Position numbers and translations under genes: made by a program
The notes under the pieces: generated by a model
What the model was told of the DNA's origin: nothing
Database searches by the model: none
The model's input: only the letters and a program-made list of their open reading frames with translations
Shown here: positions 1 to 8,059 of the stretch, piece after piece
How the letters are laid out: each line of letters begins with the position of its first letter
Position numbering within the stretch: position 1 is the stretch's first letter
Origin: Chryseobacterium gleum
GTDB taxonomy: Bacteria > Bacteroidota > Bacteroidia > Flavobacteriales_D > Crocinitomicaceae
Direction of reading: 5' to 3'
Assembly (NCBI GenBank): GCA_943326315.2
Contig: CALPSU020000031.1
Location: forward strand, 1 to 13,581
Length of the DNA: 13,581 bases

Positions 1-1
1 G

Positions 2-1195
2 ATTGGAAGAGCTAGAGGGAAAAATAATGGTTTCGGTTCTAATGATGAGCGTGAGAATACTTTGAATCAGTTATTAACAGAAATGGATGGTTTTGAAACT
101 AATTCAGGTGTTATAATTTTAGCAGCAACGAATCGTTCAGATGTATTGGATAAGGCACTAACTCGTGCTGGTCGTTTTGATAGACAGATTTATGTGGATA
201 TGCCAGATATTAATGAACGAAAAGAAATTTTTCAAGTTCATTTGAAACCAATAAAAATTGACGATAAAATTGATGTTGATTTTTTAGCCAAACAAACACC
301 TGGTTTTTCTGGAGCCGACATAGCTAATTTATGTAATGAAGCTGCTCTGATAGCTGCAAGACATAAAAAGGACCATGTAGGGAAACAAGATTTTTTAGAT
401 GCAGTAGATCGTATTGTAGGAGGTTTAGAAAAGAAAAATAAGATTATTACTAAAGAAGAGAAGCGTTCTATTGCATTTCATGAAGCTGGTCATGCTACTA
501 TTTCATGGATGTTGGAGTATGCAAATCCTTTAATTAAAGTTACAATTGTTCCACGAGGTAATTCACTTGGAGCAGCATGGTACTTGCCTGAAGAAAGAAG
601 TATAACGACTACAGAACAAATTTTAGACGATATGTGTTCTGCTTTAGGTGGAAGAGCTGCAGAAAAATTAATTTTCGGTAAAATTAGTACAGGTGCGCTA
701 AGTGATCTTGAAAAAGTGACTAAACAAGCTTACGCAATGGTTAGTGTTTATGGTTTAAATGAACGAGTTGGTAATGTGTCATTTTATGATTCTCAAGGCC
801 GCGAGTCTTTTACTAAACCATATTCAGATGATACTGCAAAAATGATCGACGAAGAGGTAAGTAAATTGATAGAATCCCAATACGCTAGAGCCTTAAGTAT
901 TCTAACTGAAAATAAAGATAAATTAACTCTTTTAGCAGAAAAGCTTCTTGATTCTGAAGTTATATTCAAAGAAGATTTAGTGTCAATTTTTGGAAAGAGA
1001 CAATGGGGAGTCGAAGAAACTCCTTTATTAGTTGATGATTCAATAAATGAAATCTCTCAAGATGTTAATTCAATTGAAGAAAATACAACTGAGAATAAAG
1101 TAATTCCTAGTTTAGAAAGTTTAGAAAATCTAGATAAAGAAGAGTCTGAAGAGGTTAGTGATTCGGATGTTGAAAATACTGAACAGACAAAATAA
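2..1195 (+). CDS. ftsH: ATP-dependent zinc metalloprotease FtsH, 3' part (5' truncated by window edge)
   Basis: Membrane-anchored AAA+ protease that unfolds and degrades membrane and short-lived cytosolic proteins. The reading frame is open from base 2, so the N-terminal membrane region and Walker A/B motifs lie upstream of the window; the TTG at 62 is an internal codon. Visible are the end of the AAA+ module with the second region of homology (ATNRSDVLDKAL, then RAGRFDR, with arginine-finger codons at 173-175 and 182-184), the zinc-binding HEAGH motif at 479-493, and the probable third zinc ligand, Asp at 704-706, within SDLEKVTKQAYAM. After the protease domain comes a low-complexity acidic tail (about 1016-1192) rich in Glu, Asp, Ser and Asn, as is common in Bacteroidota FtsH. 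A hairpin terminator follows the stop codon, and the phospholipid genes cdsA and psd lie just downstream. Family assignment is secure from the motifs. Confidence 0.97.
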   Translation: MGRARGKNNGFGSNDERENTLNQLLTEMDGFETNSGVIILAATNRSDVLDKALTRAGRFDRQIYVDMPDINERKEIFQVHLKPIKIDDKIDVDFLAKQTPGFSGADIANLCNEAALIAARHKKDHVGKQDFLDAVDRIVGGLEKKNKIITKEEKRSIAFHEAGHATISWMLEYANPLIKVTIVPRGNSLGAAWYLPEERSITTTEQILDDMCSALGGRAAEKLIFGKISTGALSDLEKVTKQAYAMVSVYGLNERVGNVSFYDSQGRESFTKPYSDDTAKMIDEEVSKLIESQYARALSILTENKDKLTLLAEKLLDSEVIFKEDLVSIFGKRQWGVEETPLLVDDSINEISQDVNSIEENTTENKVIPSLESLENLDKEESEEVSDSDVENTEQTK

Positions 1196-1219
1196 ATTCT
1201 TTTAATAATATGTAAAATT

Positions 1220-1251
1220 CCCGCTTGATCTTTTGATCAGCGGGTTTCTTT
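1220..1251 (+). terminator. Intrinsic terminator after ftsH
   Basis: The arms CCCGCTTGATC (1220-1230) and GATCAGCGGG (1235-1244) pair over 10 bp with one bulged T around a TTTT loop, and a T-rich tract (TTTCTTT, 1245-1251) follows. It starts 25 nt after the ftsH stop and ends only 13 nt before the cdsA start codon. It should therefore stop, or partly stop, ftsH transcription before cdsA. Confidence 0.8.
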
Positions 1252-1264
1252 ATAAAATATATAT

Positions 1265-2077
1265 ATGAATAATATTTTACTTAGAACACTTACAGGAAGT
1301 GTGTTTATTTCTCTAATTATAGGAGCCCTTTGGTGGAGTATAATAGCTACACTAATAGTGATGAGCTTATTTTTAATTTTGGGTTTAAATGAGTTCCATA
1401 ATCTTTTTGAAGATAATAAAATGGTACAAATATCATCAGGAATTTCAATCACAGGGTCACTTCTAGTTTTTGGAATATTAATGTCTATATTTTTAGGACC
1501 TTTATCTGGTTTAAAAGCATTCTCTTTAGTTTTTCCGATTTTGTTTTTACTATTCATCTCAGAATTGTGGAGGAAAAAAGAATTCCCAATAATTAATATA
1601 GGAGTTATGTCTTTTTGTATTTTTTATTTAGTGATTCCTTTTTCTTTGATGATTTCTTTGAGTAGTATTAGTACACACCAAAATCCACTTGCGATAGGTA
1701 TGTTTTTATTGATTTGGACAAACGATACATTTGCATATTTATCAGGAAGATTTTTTGGTAAAACTAAATTATTCGAAAGAATATCTCCTAAGAAAACTTG
1801 GGAAGGAACAATTGGTGGTACATTATTTACAGTTGCAGTTGCTTATTTTATTGGACTTTGGAGCGATGATTACCCTTCATTCTTTTGGATCATAGCAGCA
1901 TTGATAATTGCTCCGTGTTCAATTTTTGGAGACTTACTAGAATCTTTATTCAAAAGAAGTTTAAACATTAAAGATTCTGGAAATATATTACCAGGTCATG
2001 GAGGAATATTAGATAGATTTGATGCGGCTTTATTTACAGTGCCTTTTTTCTACTGTTGGGTGGTATTTTATTCTTAA
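1265..2077 (+). CDS. cdsA: Phosphatidate cytidylyltransferase (CDP-diacylglycerol synthase)
   Basis: Integral membrane enzyme that makes CDP-diacylglycerol from phosphatidic acid and CTP, the branch point for phosphatidylethanolamine and acidic phospholipids. The 270-residue protein is mostly hydrophobic, with several membrane helices (for example around 10-40, 57-80, 84-100, 110-132, 142-160, 185-200 and 205-222). It ends in the family signature at about 226-253: SLFKR, KD (236-237), PGHGG (243-247), then DRFDA. The acidic residues D223 and D250 match the positions that bind the catalytic metals in the characterised Thermotoga enzyme. Length is normal for the family. The ATG at 1265 follows an AT-only leader without a Shine-Dalgarno sequence, as usual in this phylum. 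psd begins 25 nt after the stop, so the two are probably one transcription unit. Confidence 0.95.
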   Translation: MNNILLRTLTGSVFISLIIGALWWSIIATLIVMSLFLILGLNEFHNLFEDNKMVQISSGISITGSLLVFGILMSIFLGPLSGLKAFSLVFPILFLLFISELWRKKEFPIINIGVMSFCIFYLVIPFSLMISLSSISTHQNPLAIGMFLLIWTNDTFAYLSGRFFGKTKLFERISPKKTWEGTIGGTLFTVAVAYFIGLWSDDYPSFFWIIAALIIAPCSIFGDLLESLFKRSLNIKDSGNILPGHGGILDRFDAALFTVPFFYCWVVFYS

Positions 2078-2102
2078 TTTTAGTCACTTTTAAATTTATT
2101 AT

Positions 2103-2768
2103 ATGAAATTACATAGGGAAGGATATTTAATTATCATTATTGGGATGACACTTCTGACAACTATTCAGTTAGGAAACTTTTATCTTTTACTTTTTACTGG
2201 TTGGCAATGGCTTTTTTGGTTGTTAACTATTGGAGCATTAGTAATGGCTTATTTAATTGTTCAATTTTTTAGAATTCCAAAAAGGGAATTTACATTTGGT
2301 GAAAATGATATTTTATGTCCTGCAGATGGAAAAGTTGTAGTGATCGAGGAAGTAGAAGAAACTGAATATTTTCATGATAAAAGAATTCAAGTATCTGTAT
2401 TTATGTCACCTCTAAATGTACATGCTAATTACAATCCTATTTCCGGAATAATTAAATATGTAAAATATCATAAAGGATTATTTTTAGTTGCATGGCATCC
2501 TAAAAGTAGTACTGATAATGAACGCTCTACTGTTGTAACTCAACATTCATCAGGCAAAGAAGTTTTGTTTCGTCAAGTTGCGGGTGCTGTTGCTAGAAGA
2601 ATTTGTTATTATGTCCAAGAAAATCAAGTCGTTACTACTGGTGAAGAATATGGGTTTATCAAGTTTGGTTCTAGGATTGATTTATATCTACCTCTTGATT
2701 CTATAATTAATGTTAAAATTGGTGATGTTGTTCAAGCAAAAATCACTAAAATTGGTGAATTGAAATAA
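2103..2768 (+). CDS. psd: Phosphatidylserine decarboxylase proenzyme (short, PSD-A type)
   Basis: Converts phosphatidylserine to phosphatidylethanolamine at the inner membrane, using a pyruvoyl group formed by self-cleavage. At 221 residues it is the short subtype rather than the roughly 300-residue E. coli form. Two hydrophobic segments (about 8-30 and 34-56) anchor the N-terminus. The catalytic part shows CPADGKV (D74), LNVHANY (H107) and the cleavage motif FGSRIDLYLP near 188-197. Cleavage is expected between G189 and S190, giving a beta chain and a small pyruvoyl alpha chain. D74, H107 and S190 form the expected Asp/His/Ser self-processing set. It follows cdsA by 25 nt. The intermediate enzyme, phosphatidylserine synthase, is not in this window and must lie elsewhere. 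Confidence 0.95.
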   Translation: MKLHREGYLIIIIGMTLLTTIQLGNFYLLLFTGWQWLFWLLTIGALVMAYLIVQFFRIPKREFTFGENDILCPADGKVVVIEEVEETEYFHDKRIQVSVFMSPLNVHANYNPISGIIKYVKYHKGLFLVAWHPKSSTDNERSTVVTQHSSGKEVLFRQVAGAVARRICYYVQENQVVTTGEEYGFIKFGSRIDLYLPLDSIINVKIGDVVQAKITKIGELK

Positions 2769-2813
2769 AAAAGACTACATTCGTTACATAAAAACAATAT
2801 AAATTATTTAGCT

Positions 2814-3122
2814 ATGAAAAAAGTATTTGTTGCCCTTACAATGATGATGTTCTTAGGATCAGTTACGATGACTGCCTATGCTGCTTCAACTGGATCTTGT
2901 ACAGTTAAATCTTGTCAACAAGATGATAAAGAGAAAAAAGACTGTAAGAAAGAGAAAGGTTGTTGCAAAGACAAAAAAGAATGTTCAAAAGAACATAAAG
3001 AAGACTGTAAAAAAGGGGATGACAAAAAATGTTGTTCTAAAGATAAAAAAGAAGAGTGCAAAAAAGGAAGTGACAAAAAATGTTGTTCAAAAGATAAAAA
3101 AGAAGAAGAAGAGAAAAAATAA
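2814..3122 (+). CDS. Small secreted Lys/Cys-rich repeat protein, metallothionein-like in composition
   Basis: I do not recognise a named family. The 102-residue protein begins with a clear signal peptide (MKK, hydrophobic core, probable cleavage after AYA near residue 23), so it should reach the periplasm or beyond. The mature part is almost entirely Lys, Glu, Asp and Cys, with 12 cysteines, three of the pairs adjacent (CC). Residues 64-80 and 81-97 are two near-identical 17-residue units, [D/E]CKKGxDKKCCSKDKKE, and a degenerate relative (DCKKEKGCCKDKKE) lies at 43-56. The composition suggests thiolate metal binding or a disulfide-linked structure, but that is inference. It starts 45 nt after psd and ends at a strong terminator, so it may be read through from cdsA-psd. 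A weak -7-like box, TACATTCG, at 2776-2783 could give it its own promoter. The signal peptide selects this frame over the overlapping lysine-only frame. Confidence 0.8.
   Translation: MKKVFVALTMMMFLGSVTMTAYAASTGSCTVKSCQQDDKEKKDCKKEKGCCKDKKECSKEHKEDCKKGDDKKCCSKDKKEECKKGSDKKCCSKDKKEEEEKK
3003..3104 (+). repeat. Tandem 51-nt coding repeat, two copies
   Basis: Two adjacent in-frame 51-nt units (3003-3053 and 3054-3104) encode [D/E]CKKGxDKKCCSKDKKE. The copies differ at only a few bases, some of them synonymous (TCT versus TCA for Ser, TGT versus TGC for Cys), which suggests an internal duplication retained under coding constraint. Confidence 0.85.
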
Positions 3123-3138
3123 TTTTTTCGAGATTATA

Positions 3139-3176
3139 AAAAAATCCGATTTACAAATTTGTAAATCGGATTTTTT
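3139..3176. terminator. Bidirectional intrinsic terminator between convergent genes
   Basis: Perfect inverted repeat: TCCGATTTAC (3145-3154) pairs with GTAAATCGGA (3161-3170) around an AAATTT centre. The stem is extended by A6 on the left (3139-3144) and T6 on the right (3171-3176). Because the arms are flanked by A6 and T6, each strand sees a hairpin followed by a U tract. It lies 16 nt after the Lys/Cys-rich gene and 19 nt after the rel stop codon, and so serves both convergent genes. Confidence 0.92.
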
Positions 3177-3195
3177 ATTTTAAGCATCTAATTTA

Positions 3196-5427
3196 TTAAT
3201 GTTCGATATCTAAATCCCAACGTTCAACTCTAATTACACCTTCAACTTGTTCAAATTTTCCCATTAATTGTTCCAAATGTTGGGTGTCATAAACTAATAC
3301 TTTTATTTTCCCTTCAAATAGTCCATCATTTGTTTCAAAAGAAATAAATTTCATATTTACATTTTGTTGGTTTGAAATAATTTCCGTTAGTTTATTTACA
3401 ATTCCTAAACTATCTGTCCCGTATAATTTTATAGCAGCTAATCTTTCTTTTAACTCTTCAGTCTTCCATTTTGCTTTAACTAGACGGTACGCCATTTTAG
3501 ACATTAAGTGCTCTGCATTTGAGCAGCTATTTCTATGTATTTTTACACCATCATTAATTGTTATAAAACCGAAAATGATATCACCAGGAATAGGATTACA
3601 ACATTTTCCCATTGTGTATTGAATATTTTTAAAATCCTCACCAATGATTATTGTATCTTCTTTTTGATCTATTTTAGAATAAACATCTTGCTCATTTTTA
3701 TCCTTTGGAGTAAGATGTTTTTTCTCTAAATGTAAAACGCCATTTTTGTTTTCTAACTCACGTAATTTAACTAAATCAATTTTACTTTTAGCGATTCTAA
3801 AATATAATTCTATTGTATTTGGTATTCCATAAAATTTTTCTAGAACGGTTGTATTTTCTTTAGTGAATTTTATATTATGTTGCTTTAATTTTCTTTCTAG
3901 GATTTCCTTTCCATCTTGAGCAATTGCTTTACGTTCTTCATGGAGAGTGGTTTTAATTTTTTGTTTAGCTCTAGCAGAAATTACCATAAGTAACCATTCT
4001 TCTGTTGGTTTTTGTTTTTCAGAAGTGATTATTTCTAATTGATCACCACTTTGTAATTGGTAGCTCAATGGTACAAGTCTATTATTAACTTTTCCTCCAA
4101 TACATTTATTACCTATATCGGTATGTAAATCATATGCAAAATCTAAAATAGTAGAACCATTTGGAAGTACTCTAAGATCGCCTTTTGGAGTAAATATATA
4201 TATTTCTTCTCTAAATAAATTAAGTTTGAAATCATTAACAAAATCCATCGCATTTGCATCAGGATTTTCCATTAAATCTCTTATTTCATTTATCCATCGG
4301 TCTAATTTACTCTCTTCAGTATTTTTTTCTTTGTATTTATAATGAGCTGCCAATCCTTTTTCGGCAATTTCATCCATCCTTTTTGAGCGAATTTGTACTT
4401 CAACCCATTTACCAGTTGGTGACATTACTGTTGTATGTAATGATTCATAACCATTAGCTCTAGGTGTGGAAATCCAATCTCTTAAACGATCTGGGCTAGG
4501 TTGATAGAAATCTGTTACAATACTATAAATTCTCCAAGCATCTGGTTTTTCTAGTTCTTGTGGAGTATCTATAATTACCCGAATTGCAAAAATGTCATAT
4601 ACTTCTTCAAAAGGTATTCCTTGTTTTACCATTTTTCGATAAATCGAGGAGATTGACTTTGTACGTGCTTTGATTTCAAATACATAGCCTTCATATTGAA
4701 GCGATTCCTTTATTGGATTTACAAAACGACGTATAAATCTATTTCGTGCATCTTGGGTAGATTTTAAATTAGCTTCTATACTATGATACATTTCGGCATC
4801 AGTATATAACATTGCCAAATCTTCTAATTCTCCTTTAACTAAATATAAACCTAATCTATGTGCTAATGGAGCATATAAGAATTTTGTTTCAGATGCTATT
4901 TTAAGTTGCTTATCAACAGCCATGCTGCCTAATGTCCTCATATTATGAAGTCTATCGGCAAGTTTTATTAAAACTACTCGAATATCTTCCGATAGAGTTA
5001 ATATCATTTTTCTGAAATTCTCAGCTTGAATTGAAGCATTTTCTTCAAAAACTTCTGGAATTTTTGTTAATCCATCAATTATTAGACGAACTTTTGGACC
5101 AAACAAATCCTCCACATCCTGAAGAGTAATGTGCGTATCTTCCACTGTGTCATGTAGTAATGCACATATTACAGATGTCGCTCCAAGTCCCATCTCCTCA
5201 CTACAGATACGTGCAACAGCAATAGGGTGATATATATAAGGTTCACCAGATTTTCTTCGCATATCTTTATGCGCGTCAACAGCTACATCAAAAGCTTTAC
5301 GAATCATTCGAGTGTCTTCTTTCGAACGATTTTTTGTTGTTTTCATTAATCCTTTAAACGCATTTAAAATTTCAATGCGTTCTTTTTCTAAATCTATATC
5401 AGGAAATTTACTTGAAATATCACTCAT
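3196..5427 (-). CDS. rel: Bifunctional (p)ppGpp synthetase/hydrolase, RelA/SpoT family
   Basis: Makes and degrades the stringent-response alarmone (p)ppGpp. The 743-residue protein has the full long-RSH layout. The HD hydrolase domain (about 45-200) keeps the metal ligands H67, H92-D93 (in HDTVEDT) and probably D158. The synthetase domain (about 240-365) includes YDIFAIRV, RLRD at 314-317 and GYESLHT at 326-332. A TGS domain follows (about 407-468), then a helical region, a conserved-cysteine segment with CC at 609-610, and a C-terminal ACT domain (about 663-736). The basic RLRD matches the RxKD of bifunctional enzymes rather than the acidic ExDD of synthetase-only RelA, and the HD site is intact, so both activities are expected. 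It begins 11 nt downstream of the fahA stop codon and is probably co-transcribed with it. Its transcript ends at the shared palindrome. Confidence 0.96.
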   Translation of the reverse strand: MSDISSKFPDIDLEKERIEILNAFKGLMKTTKNRSKEDTRMIRKAFDVAVDAHKDMRRKSGEPYIYHPIAVARICSEEMGLGATSVICALLHDTVEDTHITLQDVEDLFGPKVRLIIDGLTKIPEVFEENASIQAENFRKMILTLSEDIRVVLIKLADRLHNMRTLGSMAVDKQLKIASETKFLYAPLAHRLGLYLVKGELEDLAMLYTDAEMYHSIEANLKSTQDARNRFIRRFVNPIKESLQYEGYVFEIKARTKSISSIYRKMVKQGIPFEEVYDIFAIRVIIDTPQELEKPDAWRIYSIVTDFYQPSPDRLRDWISTPRANGYESLHTTVMSPTGKWVEVQIRSKRMDEIAEKGLAAHYKYKEKNTEESKLDRWINEIRDLMENPDANAMDFVNDFKLNLFREEIYIFTPKGDLRVLPNGSTILDFAYDLHTDIGNKCIGGKVNNRLVPLSYQLQSGDQLEIITSEKQKPTEEWLLMVISARAKQKIKTTLHEERKAIAQDGKEILERKLKQHNIKFTKENTTVLEKFYGIPNTIELYFRIAKSKIDLVKLRELENKNGVLHLEKKHLTPKDKNEQDVYSKIDQKEDTIIIGEDFKNIQYTMGKCCNPIPGDIIFGFITINDGVKIHRNSCSNAEHLMSKMAYRLVKAKWKTEELKERLAAIKLYGTDSLGIVNKLTEIISNQQNVNMKFISFETNDGLFEGKIKVLVYDTQHLEQLMGKFEQVEGVIRVERWDLDIEH

Positions 5428-5438
5428 AATTTTATTTC

Positions 5439-6710
5439 TTATTTTGCAGGTAAGATTTTAGTAATTACTTCTCCAAATCCAACTCTAACACCATTTTTTG
5501 AACTATATCCTCTTAGAATTACTGTGTCATTATCATTAATGAATTTACGTTCAGATCCATCGTTTAATTTCAATGGTTTAGACCCTCTCCATGAAAGTTC
5601 CATCATCGAACCATATGAATCAGGAGTTGGACCTGAAATTGTCCCAGAACCCATTAAATCACCACATCTAACGTTACATCCATTTACGGTGTGATGTGCT
5701 AACTGTTGTGTTAAATTCCAATACATATATTTGTGATTTGACTTACAAATTATAGATTCAACTGAGTTTTCAGGTTGTAAAGAAACTTCTAAATTGATGT
5801 CATATGATTTAGCTCCGTTATATTCTAAATAACTTAAAACTTTTGGTTCTTGAACAGGTCCATTTAGTTTAAAAGGTTCCAAAGCATCAAGTGTAATTAT
5901 CCAAGCTGAAATTGATGAAGCAAAATTCTTTGATAAGAAAGGTCCAAGTGGAACATACTCCCAAGTTTGAATATCTCTTGCAGACCAGTCATTGAATAAG
6001 CACATTCCAAATATATAATCTTCAGCTTCTTCAGTAGATATTGAATCACCTAATGGTTTACCATCGTAAGTAATAAATGCCATTTCTAATTCAAAATCTA
6101 ATAGACGACAAGGAGAATAAATAGGTGGTTCCTCTGGATTTGGCTTTATTTGTCCTTTTGGACGATAAACATTTTGACCAGATAAAATAACAGAACTTGC
6201 TCTACCATGGTATCCAACAGGAATGTATAACCAATTTGGAGATAATGCATTTTGAGGATCACGAATCATTGTTCCAATATTAGTAGCATGCTCACGACTA
6301 GAATAGAAATCAGTATAATCACCAATTTGAACAGGCATACCCATTTGTATTTTTTCAATTGGTATTAATACTTGAGCAACATGGTTTGAATTTTTTTGTA
6401 ATTCAGAATTTGCTTCATTCAATAAATGAGAAATTTTATTTCGTAAATCACGAGTAGCTTGCTTACCTTTTTTCATTAATGAATTTAAAAATTCATTATC
6501 AAAATCAACAAGTTCAAAAGGTAAATGATAAAAATAACCTAGTTCAAAGGTTTCTTTCAAATCTAGAACGAAATCCCCAATTCTTACTCCAACTTTAAAT
6601 GAAGAGCTTTCTGTTTTAAAAATACCGAAAGGTAAATTTTGAATTGGAAAATCTGAATTTTGAGATACTTCTACCCAACTTTTTAGTAAAGGATTATTTG
6701 CTTCAATCAT
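5439..6710 (-). CDS. fahA: Fumarylacetoacetase (fumarylacetoacetate hydrolase)
   Basis: Last enzyme of aerobic tyrosine/homogentisate breakdown: it hydrolyses 4-fumarylacetoacetate to fumarate and acetoacetate in the cytosol. The 423-residue length is typical of the true FAH group, with an N-terminal SH3-like domain (to about 125) ahead of the catalytic domain. The metal ligands known from the mouse enzyme map to D134 (DYTDFY), E207 and E209 (FELEM) and D241 (FNDWSARDIQ). The catalytic His maps to H141 (REHATN), with R150 and E371 also conserved; PVGYHGRASSV and GSGTISGPTPDS are typical family motifs. No other tyrosine-catabolism gene (hppD, hmgA) is visible here. A terminator separates it from ychF upstream, so its promoter should lie within about 6711-6760, but I cannot identify a convincing box there. 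rel follows after 11 nt. Confidence 0.96.
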   Translation of the reverse strand: MIEANNPLLKSWVEVSQNSDFPIQNLPFGIFKTESSSFKVGVRIGDFVLDLKETFELGYFYHLPFELVDFDNEFLNSLMKKGKQATRDLRNKISHLLNEANSELQKNSNHVAQVLIPIEKIQMGMPVQIGDYTDFYSSREHATNIGTMIRDPQNALSPNWLYIPVGYHGRASSVILSGQNVYRPKGQIKPNPEEPPIYSPCRLLDFELEMAFITYDGKPLGDSISTEEAEDYIFGMCLFNDWSARDIQTWEYVPLGPFLSKNFASSISAWIITLDALEPFKLNGPVQEPKVLSYLEYNGAKSYDINLEVSLQPENSVESIICKSNHKYMYWNLTQQLAHHTVNGCNVRCGDLMGSGTISGPTPDSYGSMMELSWRGSKPLKLNDGSERKFINDNDTVILRGYSSKNGVRVGFGEVITKILPAK

Positions 6711-6759
6711 AATTTAATAATTTGTAAAATAAATAAATTAGTTCTGTAGTATTCTTTAT

Positions 6760-6799
6760 GAAAAATGCTCAAAAATTGAAATTAACAATGTTTGAGCAT
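6760..6799 (-). terminator. Intrinsic terminator after ychF
   Basis: ATGCTCAAA (6765-6773) and TTTGAGCAT (6791-6799) form a 9-bp stem. After one A/G mismatch an inner ATTG/CAAT pairing (6775-6778 with 6786-6789) closes a 7-nt loop. On the minus strand the hairpin is followed by TTTTC. It begins 34 nt downstream of the ychF stop codon and lies 54 nt upstream of the fahA start, so it insulates fahA-rel from ychF. Confidence 0.65.
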
Positions 6800-6833
6800 A
6801 TCCACTTTATTTTAAGTTTATTTTTTTAGGTAT

Positions 6834-7931
6834 TTACACATTAAATCTAAAATGTAAGATATCACCATCTTCAACAATATATTCTTTTCCTTCTACTTTG
6901 AATTTTCCTGCATCTTTAACTGCATTTTCTGAACCTAAAGTTGTAAAATCGTTATATTTCATTACTTCAGCACGGATAAAACCTTTTTCAAAGTCTGTAT
7001 GTATTACACTAGCAGCTTGGGGTGCAGTCATTCCTTTATTTATTGTCCAAGCTCTCACTTCTTTAACACCAACGGTAAAATAAGTCTCCAATTTTAATAA
7101 ATGGTATGCCGAGCGAATTAATCTATTAACCCCAGGTTCTTCCAAACCTAATTCATCTAAAAACATTTGACGTTCCTCATATGTTTCTAATTCGGTAATG
7201 TCAGCTTCTATTTTCGCTCCTATAATAAGTACTTCTGCATTTTCATTTTTAACTGCTTCTTTTACTTGTTCAACATATTTGTTTCCAGATTTCACAGAAG
7301 ATTCATCTACGTTACAAATATATAATACAGGTTTTGTGGTTATTAATTGAAATTTAGAAACGATTTCTGTTTCTTTCTCATCTAAATCTAATGTACGAAT
7401 TGATAAACCTTGTTCTAAGGCAACTTTAATTCTTCCACAAAGTTCATTTTCTTTCAAAATTTCCTTATCACCTGTTTTTAAAACTCGTGCTAATGAGACG
7501 ATTTTCTTTTCGACAGTTTCTAAATCTTTTAATTGTAATTCGATATCTATTATTTCTTTATCACTTACTGGATTTACATTTCCATCAACATGAATAATAT
7601 TATCATCATCAAAACAACGAAGTACATGGATTATTGCATCTGTTTCTCTAATATTTGCAAGAAACTGATTCCCCAGACCTTCTCCCTTTGAAGCTCCTTT
7701 TACAAGACCTGCAATATCAACTATTTCCATAGTAGTAGGAACAACTCTTTCAGGATTAGCTAGGGTTTCTAATTTTTCTAAACGTGGATCAGGTACAGAA
7801 ATAGTTCCAACATTAGGTTCAATTGTACAAAACGGAAAGTTTGCCGATTGAGCTTTTGCATTAGATAAACAATTAAACAAAGTCGATTTCCCAACATTAG
7901 GAAGTCCTACAATACCACATTTTAAAGCCAT
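6834..7931 (-). CDS. ychF: Redox-regulated ATPase YchF (Obg-related P-loop protein)
   Basis: Universally conserved ribosome-associated P-loop protein (human OLA1 orthologue) that prefers ATP over GTP. The 365 residues match the family length. The P-loop is GLPNVGKS at 9-16, the switch/G3 region is DIAGLVKGAS at 72-81, and the G4 position carries NVDE (207-210) instead of NKxD. This is the change that shifts nucleotide specificity to ATP. A hydrophobic Leu follows the G3 Gly in place of the catalytic Gln, as in HAS-type NTPases. A helical insertion (about 135-190) and a C-terminal TGS domain (about 280-365, ending HFRFNV) complete the fold. C35 (in FPFCT) sits at the position reported as redox-sensitive in E. 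coli YchF. It appears monocistronic, with a -7-like box just upstream and a hairpin downstream. Confidence 0.97.
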   Translation of the reverse strand: MALKCGIVGLPNVGKSTLFNCLSNAKAQSANFPFCTIEPNVGTISVPDPRLEKLETLANPERVVPTTMEIVDIAGLVKGASKGEGLGNQFLANIRETDAIIHVLRCFDDDNIIHVDGNVNPVSDKEIIDIELQLKDLETVEKKIVSLARVLKTGDKEILKENELCGRIKVALEQGLSIRTLDLDEKETEIVSKFQLITTKPVLYICNVDESSVKSGNKYVEQVKEAVKNENAEVLIIGAKIEADITELETYEERQMFLDELGLEEPGVNRLIRSAYHLLKLETYFTVGVKEVRAWTINKGMTAPQAASVIHTDFEKGFIRAEVMKYNDFTTLGSENAVKDAGKFKVEGKEYIVEDGDILHFRFNV

Positions 7932-7947
7932 TATTTCAATTTTTACA

Positions 7948-7955
7948 CAAAGATA
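7948..7955 (-). promoter_or_regulatory. Putative Bacteroidota-type -7 promoter box for ychF
   Basis: Read on the minus strand the bases are TATCTTTG, an exact match to the Bacteroidota/Flavobacterium TAnnTTTG -7 consensus. They end 16 nt before the ychF ATG, implying a very short leader of about 10 nt. The expected TTTG/TTG -33 box is not clearly present at the usual spacing, so this is a consensus match, not proof of a promoter. Confidence 0.45.
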
Positions 7956-8059
7956 TGAAATTGAAGGAAAGATTACTAATAGTTACCATAAAACAAAACA
8001 AACACTAAAATTGGAATTGTATTCTATTTAGATTTTCATTGTTTGGTTTTAATCCTTTT

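Noticed and set aside
1237..1557. Minus-strand open frame opposite the 5' half of cdsA
   Set aside because: It is a shadow of cdsA with no domain, and it overlaps the ftsH terminator.
2878..3183. Overlapping plus-strand open frame made almost only of Lys and Val
   Set aside because: It is a shifted reading of the A-rich Lys/Cys gene, lacks a signal peptide or domain, and runs through the terminator palindrome. The 2814 frame has a proper signal peptide and in-frame repeats.
7995..8050. Possible terminator after the transglutaminase-like gene (AAAACAAAC pairing with GTTTGGTTTT)
   Set aside because: The pairing has a bulge, a roughly 37-nt loop and only A/T-rich pairs, too weak to separate from chance in this composition.
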